Assembly (NCBI GenBank): GCA_002118135.1
Contig: BDIU01000479.1
Span: 1 to 64,000 of the forward strand
Direction: 5' to 3'
DNA: 64,000 nt
From: Trebouxia sp. TZW2008
Taxonomy: Eukaryota > Chlorophyta > Trebouxiophyceae > Trebouxiales > Trebouxiaceae
Positions 22,601 to 34,154 of this stretch are shown one piece after another (within the stretch, counting starts at the first letter, position 1; every line of letters starts with the position of its first letter). The notes beneath the pieces are model-generated. The model did no database searches. It was given only the letters and a program-made list of their open reading frames with translations, and was not told the origin of the DNA. The position numbers and the translations under genes are program-made.

Positions 22601-25600
22601 GGTGATGATCACGTCAGCATTGGCAACTGGCGTCGGCATATGACAATACGGAATTCGTTTGACTGGACTCACCCTCACTTGCATATCTGGATCCTGCGTG
22701 TCCAGCTTCCTAGGTCTGCCTGGCCGCCTAGGGTTTGCAGCCTCCGTAGTGTGCTCAGGGGGAGGGTAGTACAGCATACCTGCGACCAATCAACATATGT
22801 CATTATCATCCAATCTGTCATACAAGCAAGCACTACAGGATTCAGACAATCAATCGGTGCTGATTTCCAGCTTCCTAGGTTTGCCGCTGCCTAGAGTTGG
22901 CTACCTGAGTAAAGCGCTCAAGGAAAGGCCATTACAGCACGCTCACCCTGCATCAACTGATCAGTCAGCCAATCAATCAGTCAAGCAATTAGTTAATCAG
23001 TCGACCTCCTGTCTATCAGGCAATCAATGAAATGGTTCATTCTCAGGGTTTGCAGCCTCAGTGGTGATCTCAGGGGAAGGACAGCAGCACGCATACACTG
23101 TGTGTGTGGTGACAACTTACAATGGTGACTATTCATATTGTGGTTTGGCACGCAGCAGCAGCAGCAGTAGCAGCAGCAGAGAGTCATGTTCTGGCCTCTC
23201 TTTGCAGGGTGTCCTCATGAGCGATGTTACAAAGACAAGCATGTCTGTTCTGCAGCACATCTGAGCCCACAATAAGGCAAGCACTCATTCCATGCACAAC
23301 AGCATGCAGCCTCAAAGTGTATACCATACATGCATCAGACATCAGCTGAGCTGATGAACAGTATGCAAACTTCAATCACCTTTGAACTCTAGTCTGCCAA
23401 CCTTAACAGTGCAGAAGTAGCCGGCATCAAAGCGAGAGTCTAAGGAGACGGACCCTTTGCAGCCGATCATTGCAGCCTCTGGGTGTCCAGGCACTGCACA
23501 CACACATAGATTCACTCAAACGACCAATCATTGCACTGAAAGTCCAGTACTCTGCACACGGACACACATGCTCAATGGAGATTGGCTTTAGCCAAGGACA
23601 CAGCAAATTCCTTGCAGCCAATCATTGCAGCCTCCGGGTGCCCAGGCACTGCAAAAGACGCAAATCGTCACACCTGGTCATGTTGTTCTCTAATTATCTG
23701 GTTACTGCATAGACACGCGAATGATTGCAGACTCTGGGTGCCCTGGGCAATGCGCACACTCACAAACACTGTCTGTCATTAACTGTAAGAATCTTCGAAT
23801 CCCCTGGTTCTGCATGTACGCACATGCGCTGACACACACAATCAGAAGAGACACAGGGTGCCCAGGCAGGGCATGCACAGACAGACAGCCGTGTCATTCT
23901 TAGGTACTGCACACACGCACAGACAGGGACAAATGGCGTACCCTCTGAGTGCCCAGACATAGCAGTTGCAGACACAAGCTGTCATCACGACAATAACAAT
24001 AATAACAACAATAACAGTAATAATAACAATAATGTTAGTAATTATAATAATAATAGTAATAATAATAAGAATAATAAGGATAATAATAATAATAACAACA
24101 ACATGTTCCAGCATATACTGCTAGGTATGTGTGGCACAAGTCCTATCTCGCCAGGCAGGCTTTTCTTGAGCATCGCGATATGGACGCCTGATGTTCAATT
24201 GTTGAAAGACAATCTCCATGACAATTAGCAAGGCGGCCAGACAGCGCAGGCTGTTTACTTCTGCTGGCAATGAACACACATGGGACAGCTCTGATGCTCA
24301 TCAAGAGACACACACATATGCATGGACAGCCACACCGGCTCACAGATACACAAACAGATAGGGCTGCGGACGGGTGAGCTCACCCCTTGAGGTTGCCACA
24401 AGCGCTGTGGGTACGTTCATTGGCAATCCAACGAAACTGGTGGCAATGTTGTCCTGAAGCTTGCGCTTCTTGTTGGATCTGATGGTGCCGTCAGGGTTGA
24501 GCACATCCCCAGGGGGCTCCACCCCTCCCCCCTCTCCATGCCTGCTGTTCTGTTGGGGGGGCGGGATCCTGGGTCCTGAGTTGCGGAAGTAGTAGATCTG
24601 CATTGAAACAAGATAAGATTGGACTTTAATGTTACAAAATGGTTGATTTCAACAGCTTCTTGCTGGATCTAATGGTGCCATCTGAACACAACCCCAGGGG
24701 CCTCCACCCCTCCCCCCTTCCCATGCCTGGTGTTCTGTTGGGGGGCGGGACCCTGGGTCCTGAGTTGCGGAAGTAGTAGATCTGCATTGAAATCAGGTGA
24801 CATTGGCATTTCATGATACAACTTGCTTCACACTAACAGCTTCTTGCTGGAGCTGATGGTGCCATCAGAGTTGAGAACATTATCAGGGGGCTCTACCCCT
24901 CCCCCCGCCCCATGTCTGCTGTTCTGCTGGGGGGGCGGTATCCCGGGACCTGAGTTGCAACAAGTAGTAGATCTGCATTACAATCCAATCATGTTGGCTC
25001 ATTCTGTTGCAAACTGTGTGCACAAGTTGGTCAAGACATTGGGGGCCTGAGGTACAAAGGCAGCCATTTCCCTGCTGTGAATGAGCACATGCTCAGGGCG
25101 CAGCCCCCTCCCTCCCCCTGCTGTTCTGCTGGGGGTTTGGGACTCTGTTACCTGAGTTGCGCAAGTAGTAGATCTGCAGTCAGGAACATTGTTGGCTGCC
25201 TTTGAGTTGACAAAATCGCTTGGGGCTGGATGTTTAGAAGTAGAACATCTGTGTTTGATCAGAGACATCCTTTGCTATTTATGATTCACAAGTCAAGGAA
25301 AACATTCAGAACACAAGATGCGGAATTAAGAGATCTGCATTTCATCAACCAGTGTCTTGTTGATTGATCCAAAGCTGCATTCTGACATCATGCAGATCTG
25401 TGTCATGACAGAACCAAGTTCCTGGGACCTGGTTCATGCTATGCCTTTAATGCCTTGCTGACATTTTCAAGTGTTTGGTGAAATATGGCCAGCTTGTACC
25501 TGCTCATAGTCCCACAGAAAGGTGATGTAAGCCTTCCTGAGGGAGAAAGACACGCTGGTGATAGTCTCTGGGAAGTTGAAGGACTCTGCAGCGTCCCTCC

Positions 25601-26953
25601 AGTGCTTTGTCTGGATCACCCTTTCACACCCTCCTAGCTCAGTGACGTTCCTGAGAGGCAAGCAAGGGGAAAGGCATTGACGCTGGAGCACTTCATCAGG
25701 TGAAAATCAAGAGGGGTAGACAAAACATCCTGCATGCAGGTGGCAAAAAGTGACAGTACCTGTACAGCATTGGCAGTGGGATGCAGCTTTTGCTAATGCA
25801 CGTCTAATGCTGACCCCAGCATCAGGTGCAGGATCAGATGGAGCCAACAACAGGGGCTGTCGTATGCAGGTTGTAGGAGAACTAGTAGAGGACCTGTACA
25901 GCATGTGGAGGTCAAGCTCTCTACCCCCAACCCGAGGCACTTTCTCTGAGACCGCGCTCAACTCATGAACCTGCGATCAAGTCAAAGGGGTTGCCAGTGT
26001 ACCAGCATGTCAGCCTTCACAGACTTGCTCTGACTTGCAATAGTCCTTTGATAGTACAGAGCTGACTGTAATCTTTGGAGTACAGGTCAAAGCAGCCATT
26101 TGAGAATCATCAGTGCATCTAAGATAACGATCGACTGTCATGCGGCAAGATGCAGACTCTGGGGCTTACTTTCTTCAGGGTAGCATGGAACAGGTCAGGG
26201 TTGTTGATCACATCCTCATGGCTTGCCTCTGCCTGAGGGTAGTGAAAGCTTGCATCAGGCTGCAGAACTGCAGCACAGCAAAGCAGCTGACATAGCTGAT
26301 CAAGAGCTGACATGAAGTGCTTAGAAGAAACCAGCAGAACAGTCCATGTCATTGGGTGTGATAACGGGAGCCTCTGTTAGCTGAGGCAGCCTGACTGCTT
26401 ATGACAAGGGGTGCGTCTAGGATCACAACAGCTGAGAAAGCTGCATCATCTACTGATGTTTGCTGACCAGAATGCGTGCAATTAAAAAGATGGCTTGTGG
26501 CAAACATGCATGATGAAGCTGCTTAGCAAAGCTTGCAAAACTGCATGGGCAGCGATGCAGAATGCCAAGGGCTGCCCCAGACTGCTTGGGACAGGTGTTG
26601 CAAATGCACAATCGGACATCGAGGGCTGCACTGACCACTCATGCCTGATGACAAGGCTGCATGCAGTTCTGGTGATTGCATGATGAGGACTGCATCATTC
26701 AGCTGCTTGGGCAAGCTTGCGGAATGCATTGGCAGCAATACAGAATGCCAAGAGCTGATGTAGACTTCGACACATGCGGAAACGATTGACGCAACAGATT
26801 GAGAGAAACACTTCAGCAATGCATGATGGCAGGATTGAGTGCGATCCTGATGGCTGCAAGTAAATTGGTCGCATATGACACTGCACCACATAGGTGCTTA
26901 GCCAAGCTTGACCTACCTTGCTGTACTGACAGCTCTCCTGGAGAGCCCATCAT
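19658..26953 (-). CDS. ARID, AT-hook and HMG-box DNA-binding protein (plant HMGB9/10/15-like)
   Basis: Eleven exons: 26917-26953, 26170-26267, 25894-25970, 25500-25650, 24384-24597, 23380-23493, 22673-22779, 22197-22331, 21259-21368, 20169-20259, 19658-19792; 1,269 nt, 422 residues, all phases closing. Start MMGSPGELS. An ARID domain spans roughly residues 30-120 (HEDVINNPDLFHATLKK, GGRELDLHMLYRNVTELGG, KHWRDAAESFNFP, LRKAYITFLWDYEQ). A basic KKRKL patch follows, then the plant-specific region FDAGYFCTVKVGRLEFKGML, an AT-hook (RRPGRPRKL) and an HMG box (DPHAPKPNKTPFNFFSSDA ... VGEMWQKASEEEKTAYIAM). The tail is Gln/Ala-rich, then His/Met-rich (HHHMQQHH). By family it is a nuclear AT-rich DNA-binding and -bending protein. 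Introns are packed with copies of exons 5, 6, 7, 8 and 9. The donor of exon 7 could also be six bases earlier. Confidence 0.9.
20876..21605 (-). repeat. Shadow copies flanking the second HMG-box exon
   Basis: The real exon is 21259-21368. Copies of its 3' half with the same donor (CTACAG/GTACTCCC) lie at about 20880-20945 (QRYQAELEAYNYR) and 21045-21122 (QRYQTELEAYNYR). Upstream, a nearly full copy at about 21410-21505 carries TAA within MSN-stop-DKQR, and another fragment lies at about 21560-21600. Copies are therefore found in both flanking introns. Confidence 0.93.
22409..23090 (-). repeat. Shadow copies of the AT-hook exon and the first HMG-box exon
   Basis: HMG exon copies: about 22409-22490 (MQPEKPKDPHA then frameshift and stop) and 22545-22600 (KPNRTPFAFFS). 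AT-hook exon copies: about 22865-22960 (ends in a recognisable PRKL-coding CCTAGGAAGCTGG) and 23042-23090 (PEITTEAANPEN, against PEHTTEAANPRR). All lie 5' of their parent exons. Confidence 0.88.
23515..23980 (-). repeat. Array of five or six 5' copies of exon 6 of the ARID/HMG gene
   Basis: The real exon starts at 23493 with VPGHPEAAMIGCKG. The same start is recognisable at about 23652 (VPGHPEAAMIGCKE), 23757 (PGHPESAIIR) and 23976 (AMSGHSEGTPF), with weaker ones at about 23550, 23830 and 23873. Spacing is about 100 bp; each is preceded by a GTGT- or GTGCG-rich pyrimidine/TGCA acceptor region. Confidence 0.85.
23988..24103. repeat. (AAT/AAC)n low-complexity tract
   Basis: About 115 bp of imperfect AATAAT, AACAAT and AATAAG trinucleotides inside an intron of the ARID/HMG gene. 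Confidence 0.95.
24640..25185 (-). repeat. Three shadow copies of exon 5 of the ARID/HMG gene
   Basis: Parent exon 24384-24597 starts IYYFRNSGPRIPPPQQN. Copies start at about 24784 (IYYFRNSGPRVPPPNR, then frameshift around GMGRGEGW), 24974 (IYYLLQLRSRD, frameshifted by a small indel) and 25172 (IYYLRNSGNRVPNPQQN). All follow an ATCTGCATT/ATCTGCAG-type boundary and all include the (G)6-8 homopolymer region where the frame is lost. Confidence 0.93.
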
Positions 26954-28006
26954 ACTTGACTGCTGCCACTCTGCAAGCCAGCAGCACTTCAAGCAATAAA
27001 AATTGCAGTTTCACGTGCAGGTACATGCAGCGCTCGACTTGGCTGATCCTCGCTAGGTCAAACAGCTTTTGCAGGGAAGGAAGGGTTCACCGTTCAGCTT
27101 GACAGACTTGGAAAACACGTCGCACTGCGCTGCGAAATAGAAGCCTGAAGAACGTGCTGCCTCACGGGCGCTTTTGAGAGTCGCTCCGGAAGTGTTTGCT
27201 GCTGATCAGTGTAAGCCCTTGCAAGTCGAACACGGTCCGGGGTTCTAGACAGCTTTGATCAACGATAGCAAGCGGACGATAAGCAGTCGTTAACACTAAA
27301 TATCGCGATGAGTAGTAACGTGCAACTGTTGTTGGCAGTGTCGTAAATTGAACCGGCAGAGCTTGCAGAAATGTTGCACAGAAATCGCACACCCTCAGCA
27401 ATGCTCCTTCCAAATCTCGTGCATCAGAGCAAATCCACCATCCTGACAAGCTGCACCCAATTCACACATTTTGTTGAAATTCTCACTGTTCAGTGGGTCG
27501 AAAAGGGCCAAAAATGTGAAAAAGGGTCAGACATTTGGCAAAATCCGTGAGGAGCCGGTGAGCTGCCTCGGCAGCATTTTGAGCTAAATGCCTTGAGTCC
27601 AAAGCAGACATTGACCGCCGACTGGCCGCAGCCACTCGCAGTGTGATCGACGATCCCTGTCGGCGGTGCATGCCAGTGCGCAGTGCCTGCAAAGCGGTGC
27701 GGGCTGTGCAACGTACGCGTCCGGTCAACAGACAGCACGCAAGGGCTCCGTATGTTTGGTGTAAACTATTCACCGCTAACTGGCGTACTTGAAATCTCCT
27801 CCTTTGTTGCAGCGTTGCAAGTATATGCTGAGAGTCCCAGCCAAGTCCGGCTTGGTCGGACAAGAATTCGCTGGATGCAGTGATGGCAGTCACACGGCAT
27901 ATCGGCGCTGAGTCAAGTTTATGCATGCCAGCCCGGTATCAGCTCAGAGTCTGGCGGCAGTCTGCGCTTCACTGATCACTGCCGTCCAAAGCCTTAATCA
28001 CTGGCT
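26954..28006. other. Divergent promoter region between the ARID/HMG gene and the glucosyltransferase gene
   Basis: About 1 kb, more GC-rich and less repetitive than the introns around it. Minus-strand ORFs at 27162-27449 and 27483-27926 have no recognisable motif. A tandem duplicate (GCAAAACTGCATGGGCAGCG / GCGGAATGCATTGGCAGCAA, about 26535 and 26720) lies just downstream in intron 1 of the ARID/HMG gene. Confidence 0.45.
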
Positions 28007-29101
28007 ATGTCGGTCGACAGTATGTTTTCTCCAGGTGCATTTTTGGTGCCTGCCAATCCTCGTGATCACATCACTTCCTCTCAAGCTCCTTCTTGTATGC
28101 AGTTTCAAGGAGCGTTCTGCTGTCTTGTGCTGGCCTCTGGGTGGGTATGGACAGGTTGCCTGCGGTTGCGCGAGGTGCGTAGGCTGCAGTCGCTCAAGCT
28201 GCAGCACATCAGCAGGCAGCTTGCTTCCAGACATGGTGCCTCAGCTACAAGAGCCAGCGTCAGTATGTCAGGGCGTCCTGATGGTGCGAATGACACAAAG
28301 GTATGCAGAGGTGTTCTGAGTTTGTGCAGCCTACACACTGTTGTAGCTTGTTGCTCTATTGTGCGATATTCTGGAGCACACATTGCCACTAGTGGCCTTG
28401 GGGCTTTCTTTTAGACTGTCAAGGAACGTCAACTTTCTCTGCCCACGCTCAAACCTTATGCAAAATACAGATCCTCTGGGTGAAGAAAGGAGCAATACTC
28501 AGATATGTGCGCAAAACGCAACCGTCAAAGCTGCTCAACAGGACTTGAACATTCTGAGCTGCTACATTGCAGGAGGGAATGCCAGGAGTTTCCATCATCC
28601 TGCCTGTCCAAGGGCACAGAGCATACAGTTTGCTGAATTGGCAGTCACAGCTGAGCATGACATATGCTGGGCCTGTCAAGTACATCTATGTAGTCCAATC
28701 GGCAGCAGATCATGCAATTGCAGCTCTGCAAAAGCTGATCAGCTGTGAATATGAGGCTGCAAGGACTCGCATCGTGGTCAGCGGCGAATGCCAAACTTGC
28801 AGCCAGAAGATCCACAATCTGCGGAGGGGGATCCTGGAAGCTAGCCAGAACTCTAAATATGTCCTGTGTCTGGATGACGACATCCAGCTGCACCCTGGCT
28901 TCCTACAGACGGCTGTGCATCAGCTTGAATCTGACCCTTCGGCCTTCATGTTGACAGGTGCGGCTAGCCTGTTTATAATACGCTTTATGGAAATGCAAGC
29001 AACACACAATATCACCGTCAACCTCAAACCAGCTCAGATGCATACACAGTCTTGCACTTACCATCAGGAGTCATGGCACTGTGCACCTCACACCTTCTGG
29101 A

Positions 29102-29142
<41 letters not shown>

Positions 29143-32100
29143 AAGGAGGCGCAATCTTCAGCAGGAGCGCCACAGAATTGTCTTCTTTTACCCTTGTCTT
29201 CAAATTCTGCGTGATTGACTTTTCTCAACGATGCAAATAGAGCAGACATGCTTGATGCATGGCTATCGGAAGTGTCATGCCATGCAAAGAACAAAGAGCA
29301 TTGTGTATACAGGGTATCCTTTTGACATCCCAGACCCTGGAGCAGGTGTGCTGAGCTATGCAGCCTTGGTGTATCACTTGCCCCTGCTGATAGGCTTCTC
29401 ACTCAGTGAGAGCACCAGCTTTGTGTGGGGCGGCTGCATGCTGTTTCCCCTTGCGGCCATGCGCAGCGATTCTCATGGTATCATGCAGGTCTGATGCATG
29501 CAATTTGCTGCGTTTGCATATGATGTCAGTTTTGCGTGCGGTGGCTGCATGCTGTTTCCCCTGGCAGCCATGCGCACTGACCCTCACAGTATCATGCAGG
29601 TCTGATGCATGAACATGAGCAGTACAGTGCATTTTAGATTAGCAATCTCTGTAGTGACCCTGCTTGCTGTTTCACTGCATGCTGTTGCAGCCATGCGCGG
29701 TGATCTCCCCTGGCAGCCATGCGCACTGACCCTCACAGTATCATGCAGGTCTGATGCATGAACATGAGCAGTACAGTGCATTTCAGATGAGCAATCTCTG
29801 TAGTGACCCTGCTTGCTGTTTCACTGCATGCTGTTGCAGCCATGTGCGGTGATCAGCATGGCAAATTGCTAGTCTGATGCATGGTTATCATGCACATTGG
29901 CACTGATTTGCAGCCGTGCTCCTCTATAAAACCTGCCTTGCAGCAAGAGCACCAGCTGTCAGTGGGATGGGCCTGAATGCTGCTCCCTCTTGCAGCCATG
30001 TACAGTGATGCTGATGGTGCCCTGCAGTTCTGATGCATGATTCTCAGCAACCGCAGGTGTGCTAGGCTGTTGACAACGCATTGCACAATTGTATAACATG
30101 TCAATACTGATATGCTCACCAACATGCAGGTGGTGCTCAACCATTCTTTGCGTTCCATGCAGCCCTGGAATGATGATGGGTACTCAGACAATCTGATTGT
30201 GGCAGCCAAAAGCTGCAGAGCGCAACCTGAATGATCTGACTGAGCGATTGAATGATGTCATCGCTGCGATTAAGCCACAAAGTGTTGTTTGAAAGCTTTT
30301 CTGCCTTTTGCAGGCCTGGAATGATGGTGGATATTCAGATGATTTGACTGTGGCAACAAAAAGCTGCAGCGCACAACCCGGATGCCCTGTCTGAGTGCTT
30401 GAATGATGTCATCGCTGCAAGCAAGCCACAAAGGGATTTTTGCAAGACTTTCTGCTTTGTGCAGGCCTGGAGTGATGGTGGGTACTCAGATGATCTGATT
30501 GTGGCAGCCAAGGCTGCAGAGCACAGTCTGAAGGTGCTGTGCCCCTCATCAGCAGTCTTCCCTCAAAGGTGCATAAGCCTGCCTCAAAACAGAGTACCGC
30601 TCAATCACTTTCTTGGGGGTGACGTCACGTTGAATTCAGAGGAGAAATGCATGGGCGAGGAGTGCAGCTTGTCTTGAATGGTCACCTGTCTACTGGATCG
30701 GTGTAGGCTGCAAGACAGACACACCTTGCGCAGATACTTTGTAGGCCACCAGCTGCCTCTTTGTGTGTTCTTCTTTTCCTGGGCTGCTTGATCCCACACA
30801 GGCTCCCAGTAGGACGCCCATGCGCATCTCTTTTGCACCTCTTTTCCCAGCCTTGTCATCATTGTTTCCATATCATTTAGCTGGTTTGCAGGCTGGAAGC
30901 ACACTACACCTGGTCCCAGTATTGGAACTACCTCAGAAGGCAGCTGTATGTGATGGACACATATGCAACCCCAAACAACAGGCGCACCAACCACAGCCTA
31001 ATGATCATCCATTCCTACCTCTCCTGGGCTGTGGTCTTGCCTGCTACTTCAGGTCAGCACAAGTTGTTTCTCAAAATGGCTTTTTCAGGGTTTCCTATTC
31101 TTAAGACATTGTCTAACATCAGTGCCCAGTCAGAATTCCTGGGCATGGTGCAAATGTAGCTTTTCATAAGTTCACTACAATCCTCTTTATAGCTGTGATG
31201 GCTAGATCAGGCTTCACGGCATGATGCTTGCAGTGGTGTTGCAGCTGCTGGGGTGGCTAGCAGAGCTGATCCTGTTGCCTAGTCAGGACGTCTGGCATGC
31301 GCTTGTACCTTGGCTGCTGTTTGAGCCATCACACAAAAGGGGCATCAAAGCTGCTGCATGATGCTTGCCGTGGTGTTGTGGCTGCTGGGGTGGTTAGCCC
31401 TTGTACCTTGGCTGCGGTTTGAGCCTTCACACAAAATAGGGCATCAAAGCTGCTACATGATGCCTGCAGTGCTGTTACGCTTGCTGCTGTGGTTGGCAGA
31501 GCTAGTTCTGCTGCCTAGTCAGAGTAGCTGGGTATGACACAAATCTAGCATGTCGAGAGCTGATTCTGCCTATTCAGAAGATCTGGAACAGACTCGGCAC
31601 AATCAGCCTAGCTGTCTAAGTTGGAGCAAAGTCGGATCCCTGGGGACTCACCCATGATGCTTGCAGTGGTGTTGCGGCTGCTGTTATGGTTGGCAGAGCT
31701 AATTCTGCTGCCTAGTCAGAAAATCTGGGATGGACCTGGCACATCCTGGGAGTGGTTGCGCATATTTGGAGCCGACGGCTGTCGTGCTGGAATGTTTTCC
31801 AGCGTCCTATTTTGGCTTGGGGCACTTGCATCTGCCCTGGCCTTGACATGGATGTCAGGTGTGTCGATTGACTACTCACACCTTTGTTTTGCTTGGGTTC
31901 ATTTCATACCATGTAGGACCGTGTAATGCACACCAAACTGTGTAAGACAGTACAGTGCACACCAAATTGTGTAAGACCGCAAAACGCACATCAAAAGCAG
32001 GTAAGTCAAGCTGCACATGCTTGTGCAGGTGTCATGCTGACTTTGTTCAAGGAGTTGTCAAGCGATGACAATGATGTGCCATCTTATGACTGCTTCAACT

Positions 32101-32264
32101 GGTTGAAGCTATGGCTAGGCTTCTACCTGAACAATGCAATTTTGCCCATCTGCATGCTGTATACTTATTTCAGCCCCTGGATTCAATGGGGTGGAGTTTG
32201 GTATGCCAAACGAAGAGGCAAAGTGCAAAGGCTGTCAAGATCACAGAAACGAACTGAAGCGTAG
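28007..32264 (+). CDS. Ceramide glucosyltransferase, plant type (GT21)
   Basis: Seven exons: 28007-28300, 28573-28957, 29313-29488, 30465-30568, 30892-31052, 31667-31858, 32029-32264; 1,548 nt, 515 residues, phases close. The first exon is the least certain. It makes glucosylceramide from UDP-glucose and ceramide on ER/Golgi membranes (family knowledge). Visible GT21 signatures are PGVSIILPVQG, the metal site in YVLCLDDDIQLHPGF, TGYPFDIPDPGAG, FVWGGCMLFP, the acid DGGYSDDL and the (Q/R)xxRW-like box WSQYWNYLRRQL. C-terminal hydrophobic segments are around SYLSWAVVLPAT, LLLWLAELILL, SVLFWLGALASALAL and LNNAILPICMLYTYF, ending near IQWGGVWYAKRRGK. The plant-type WGGCM and DGGYSDD boxes separate it from animal UGCG. 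Exons 3, 4 and 6 each have several decayed copies. Confidence 0.92.
29102..29142. repeat. (CTG)13 triplet repeat in intron 2 of the glucosyltransferase gene
   Basis: Uninterrupted CTG run 170 bp upstream of exon 3. A similar CTG tract precedes the stranded exon 3 copies at 53.4 kb. Confidence 0.97.
29531..30036 (+). repeat. Four shadow copies of the 3' part of glucosyltransferase exon 3
   Basis: The exon's end (GGCTGCATGCTGTTTCCCCT ... ATCATGCAG/GTCTGATGCATG) recurs at about 29539-29605, 29670-29756, 29820-29880 and 29963-30035. Each keeps the sequence through the donor and into the intron. Two adjacent copies also share a longer block (AACATGAGCAGTACAGTGCA at 29611 and 29761), showing nested, recent tandem duplication. 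Confidence 0.93.
30163..30383 (+). repeat. Two shadow copies of glucosyltransferase exon 4
   Basis: At about 30168 (PWNDDGYSDNLIVAAK) and 30315 (AWNDGGYSDDLTVATK), against AWSDGGYSDDLIVAAK in the real exon at 30465. Both carry the same extra base after GCAGCCAA/GCAACAA, which shifts the frame, so the two copies probably share an ancestor made after the split from the parent. Confidence 0.93.
31221..31535 (+). repeat. Three shadow copies of glucosyltransferase exon 6
   Basis: GATGCTTGCAG acceptor plus TGGTGTTGC(A/G/T)GCTGCTG... at about 31232 (VVLQLLGWLAELILLPSQD), 31366 (VVLWLLGWL) and 31468 (VLLRLLLWLAELVLLPSQS), then the functional exon at 31667 (VVLRLLLWLAELILLPSQK). All are acceptor-anchored and lose homology after about 70 bp. 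Confidence 0.93.
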
Positions 32265-32779
32265 CAGTCGTGACCACCTCCCTTAGGCAGTGATGAACAG
32301 GTTTAGCATGTAGCACAGGTACAAACGTAACTATGTTGCCAATGCCGACATTTGCGGCTGCATCCCATTGCTGTTGCAAATGAGGCCGGAGCACACGCTG
32401 ATAGCAGGACTAGTTGGACCTGAAAGTCATGCTCATGGATACAACTCTTTGTTGACATCTGTTTTATGTTCACGTAACAACTTCCCAAGTGGTTAGCTGA
32501 TAAGCAGTGTCACAGTGGGGCTAGGCTTCGCGAGGAAAGGTGCTCTGAGCAGAAGCAGACCAGCAAATGGATTTATGCCTAGGAAGATGCTACTGCATCT
32601 TGCAAGGCTGTGCAACCTTTTGACATGTACTGTAACGCTTGTATGTGTTGGTGTCATGCAACAAACGCGTAACAACTTCTTGTGCGGGCAATACAAGTAG
32701 TATGTGATCCGTTCTGCCAACATGCTGCAGCACAATCATTTACGACAAAAAAGTCGATTGCGTCACTTATGCGCCTTGA
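32265..32779. other. Spacer between converging genes, with a zinc-ribbon gene fragment
   Basis: Apart from the fragment at 32290-32400 nothing coding is seen. Confidence 0.5.
32290..32400 (-). pseudogene. Truncated zinc-ribbon gene fragment
   Basis: On the minus strand reads LRPHLQQQWDAAANVGIGNIV, the same as LERHLQQQWDAAANVGVGNIV in the neighbouring gene, and degrades within 20 codons. It lies just 3' of that gene. Confidence 0.85.
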
Positions 32780-34154
32780 TCAATCAAGTCTTTCTAGTCT
32801 CTGGAGCGATTGAGTACGCCTATAAATACCTCTCTGCCAATTTTCCCGCTTGCTGTTCAGCCACCAAGCTATGTGCTTGGAAGATGCAGTGTGATCAGCA
32901 GGGGTGGTGTCATTCTTTGAAAAGTCCCACTCTGCAGCAATCTCAGGATGAAGCGTCTGCAATGAATTGCACTTGCATACTTTCCGCCCAGCGCAACAAG
33001 GGCAACCCGTAGGATTTGTGCTGGCTAGTTTTCTCATATTAGGACTTTGTTGCCACCTGTGTGCATGCCCCAAAGCACAGTTGGCGCACACCCAATGTAC
33101 AAATCTGTTGCTAGACAGCATGATGCGCTCAGGGTCCAGGCCTGCTTGCTTGTTGGATTCATGATCCCAAAATGCCATCACTGCAGGCCCAGCAGCTGCC
33201 AAGCTTGGGTTTTTTGAGTGCTTCTTGGAGCGCTCACGACCACATGCAGGGCAGCCCGTGCCGAGACCAGTTCGGAGCTTGATTCTAGCTCTCCATGCAT
33301 GGCTACAAGTGTTGCATTTCCAAGCCACCTTGGCATTGCTTTGGCTAGTATAGTCATGCAGTGTTAGATGATTTGCATCACAATCCCATTCTGCAGCAAC
33401 TTGCGGAAATCTTGTTGCAAGGGAACTATGCTGACATACAGCCTGCCCAGCACAATAAGGGCAGCCGCTGCCCCTGGACCTGTTGTACACACGTGCTTGC
33501 CACATGTGTACATGTCCATCAGGGCAATCCTGGCAGACCCATTGCGCCTTTAGGTGACTCATTGGTAAGATGACTATATTGCCAACGCCAACATTTGCAG
33601 CTGCATCCCACTGCTGTTGCAGATGACGCTCAAGCTGGCTGATATCAGGGCCCTCCTCATATGGCTGTGGCTCAAAGTTGGCTTGACATGACAGCTTGAG
33701 TCTGCGCTGTGATGACTTCCAGCGGCAGATCCTAGGTCCTGCAAGACTTGCAAAGCACTCAGTTGTGTTAAAGTCCAAGCTGCCATGCTGACTCTGAGTC
33801 ACAATCTAGTCGCATGCATGTCTTGAATGCAAGCGATTTTAGTTTGCTATGGCCAAATCAAATCAAGTCTGCTGTCCTGCTGTGCGCGAAATGCAGACTG
33901 TCATTTGCAAGGGAGAAACTGCACTGTAGGGCATGTTGAACTGCCCACCTTGACAGCCCACCAAGAAAGTCTGTGCTGGAATTGGGTGGGTGCAGCATGC
34001 AGGAACATGTTTGCACTTCAGGTTGACTTGCAGTGTGACTACTGATTGTGTTCCTGCACATCAACAAACATGATGATGTGTTTTGCAGATCAGGCAGCGT
34101 AAAGACAAAGCTTCCGCTGGTCTTGGTTGCTGCAGCCTTGCTAGACATGCGCAA
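32780..34154 (-). CDS. Multi-zinc-ribbon protein (treble-clef / DUF4379-like), copy 1
   Basis: Two exons: 33962-34154 and 32780-33738; 383 residues. Exon 1 (193 nt, exactly the length in copy 2) encodes a Ser/Thr-rich, basic N-terminus, possibly an organelle-targeting peptide. Exon 2 has at least three tandem modules of the form W-C-x2-C ... GCP-x-C: WVCQDCPDG...GCPYCAG, WKCNTCSHAW...GCPACGRE, WVCANCALG...GCPCCAGR, each followed by 'L...P.(V/I)AAEWD...N'. The spacing matches treble-clef zinc-ribbon repeats annotated as DUF4379, found in bacteria and expanded in green algae (family knowledge, not verified). Role unknown; nucleic-acid binding is a guess. The exon 1 donor is CTTG/GTGGGC. Confidence 0.82.

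Noticed and set aside
27162..27926. Two minus-strand ORFs of 95 and 147 codons upstream of the ARID/HMG start
   Set aside because: Low-quality composition, no family resemblance and no phase-compatible connection to exon 1.
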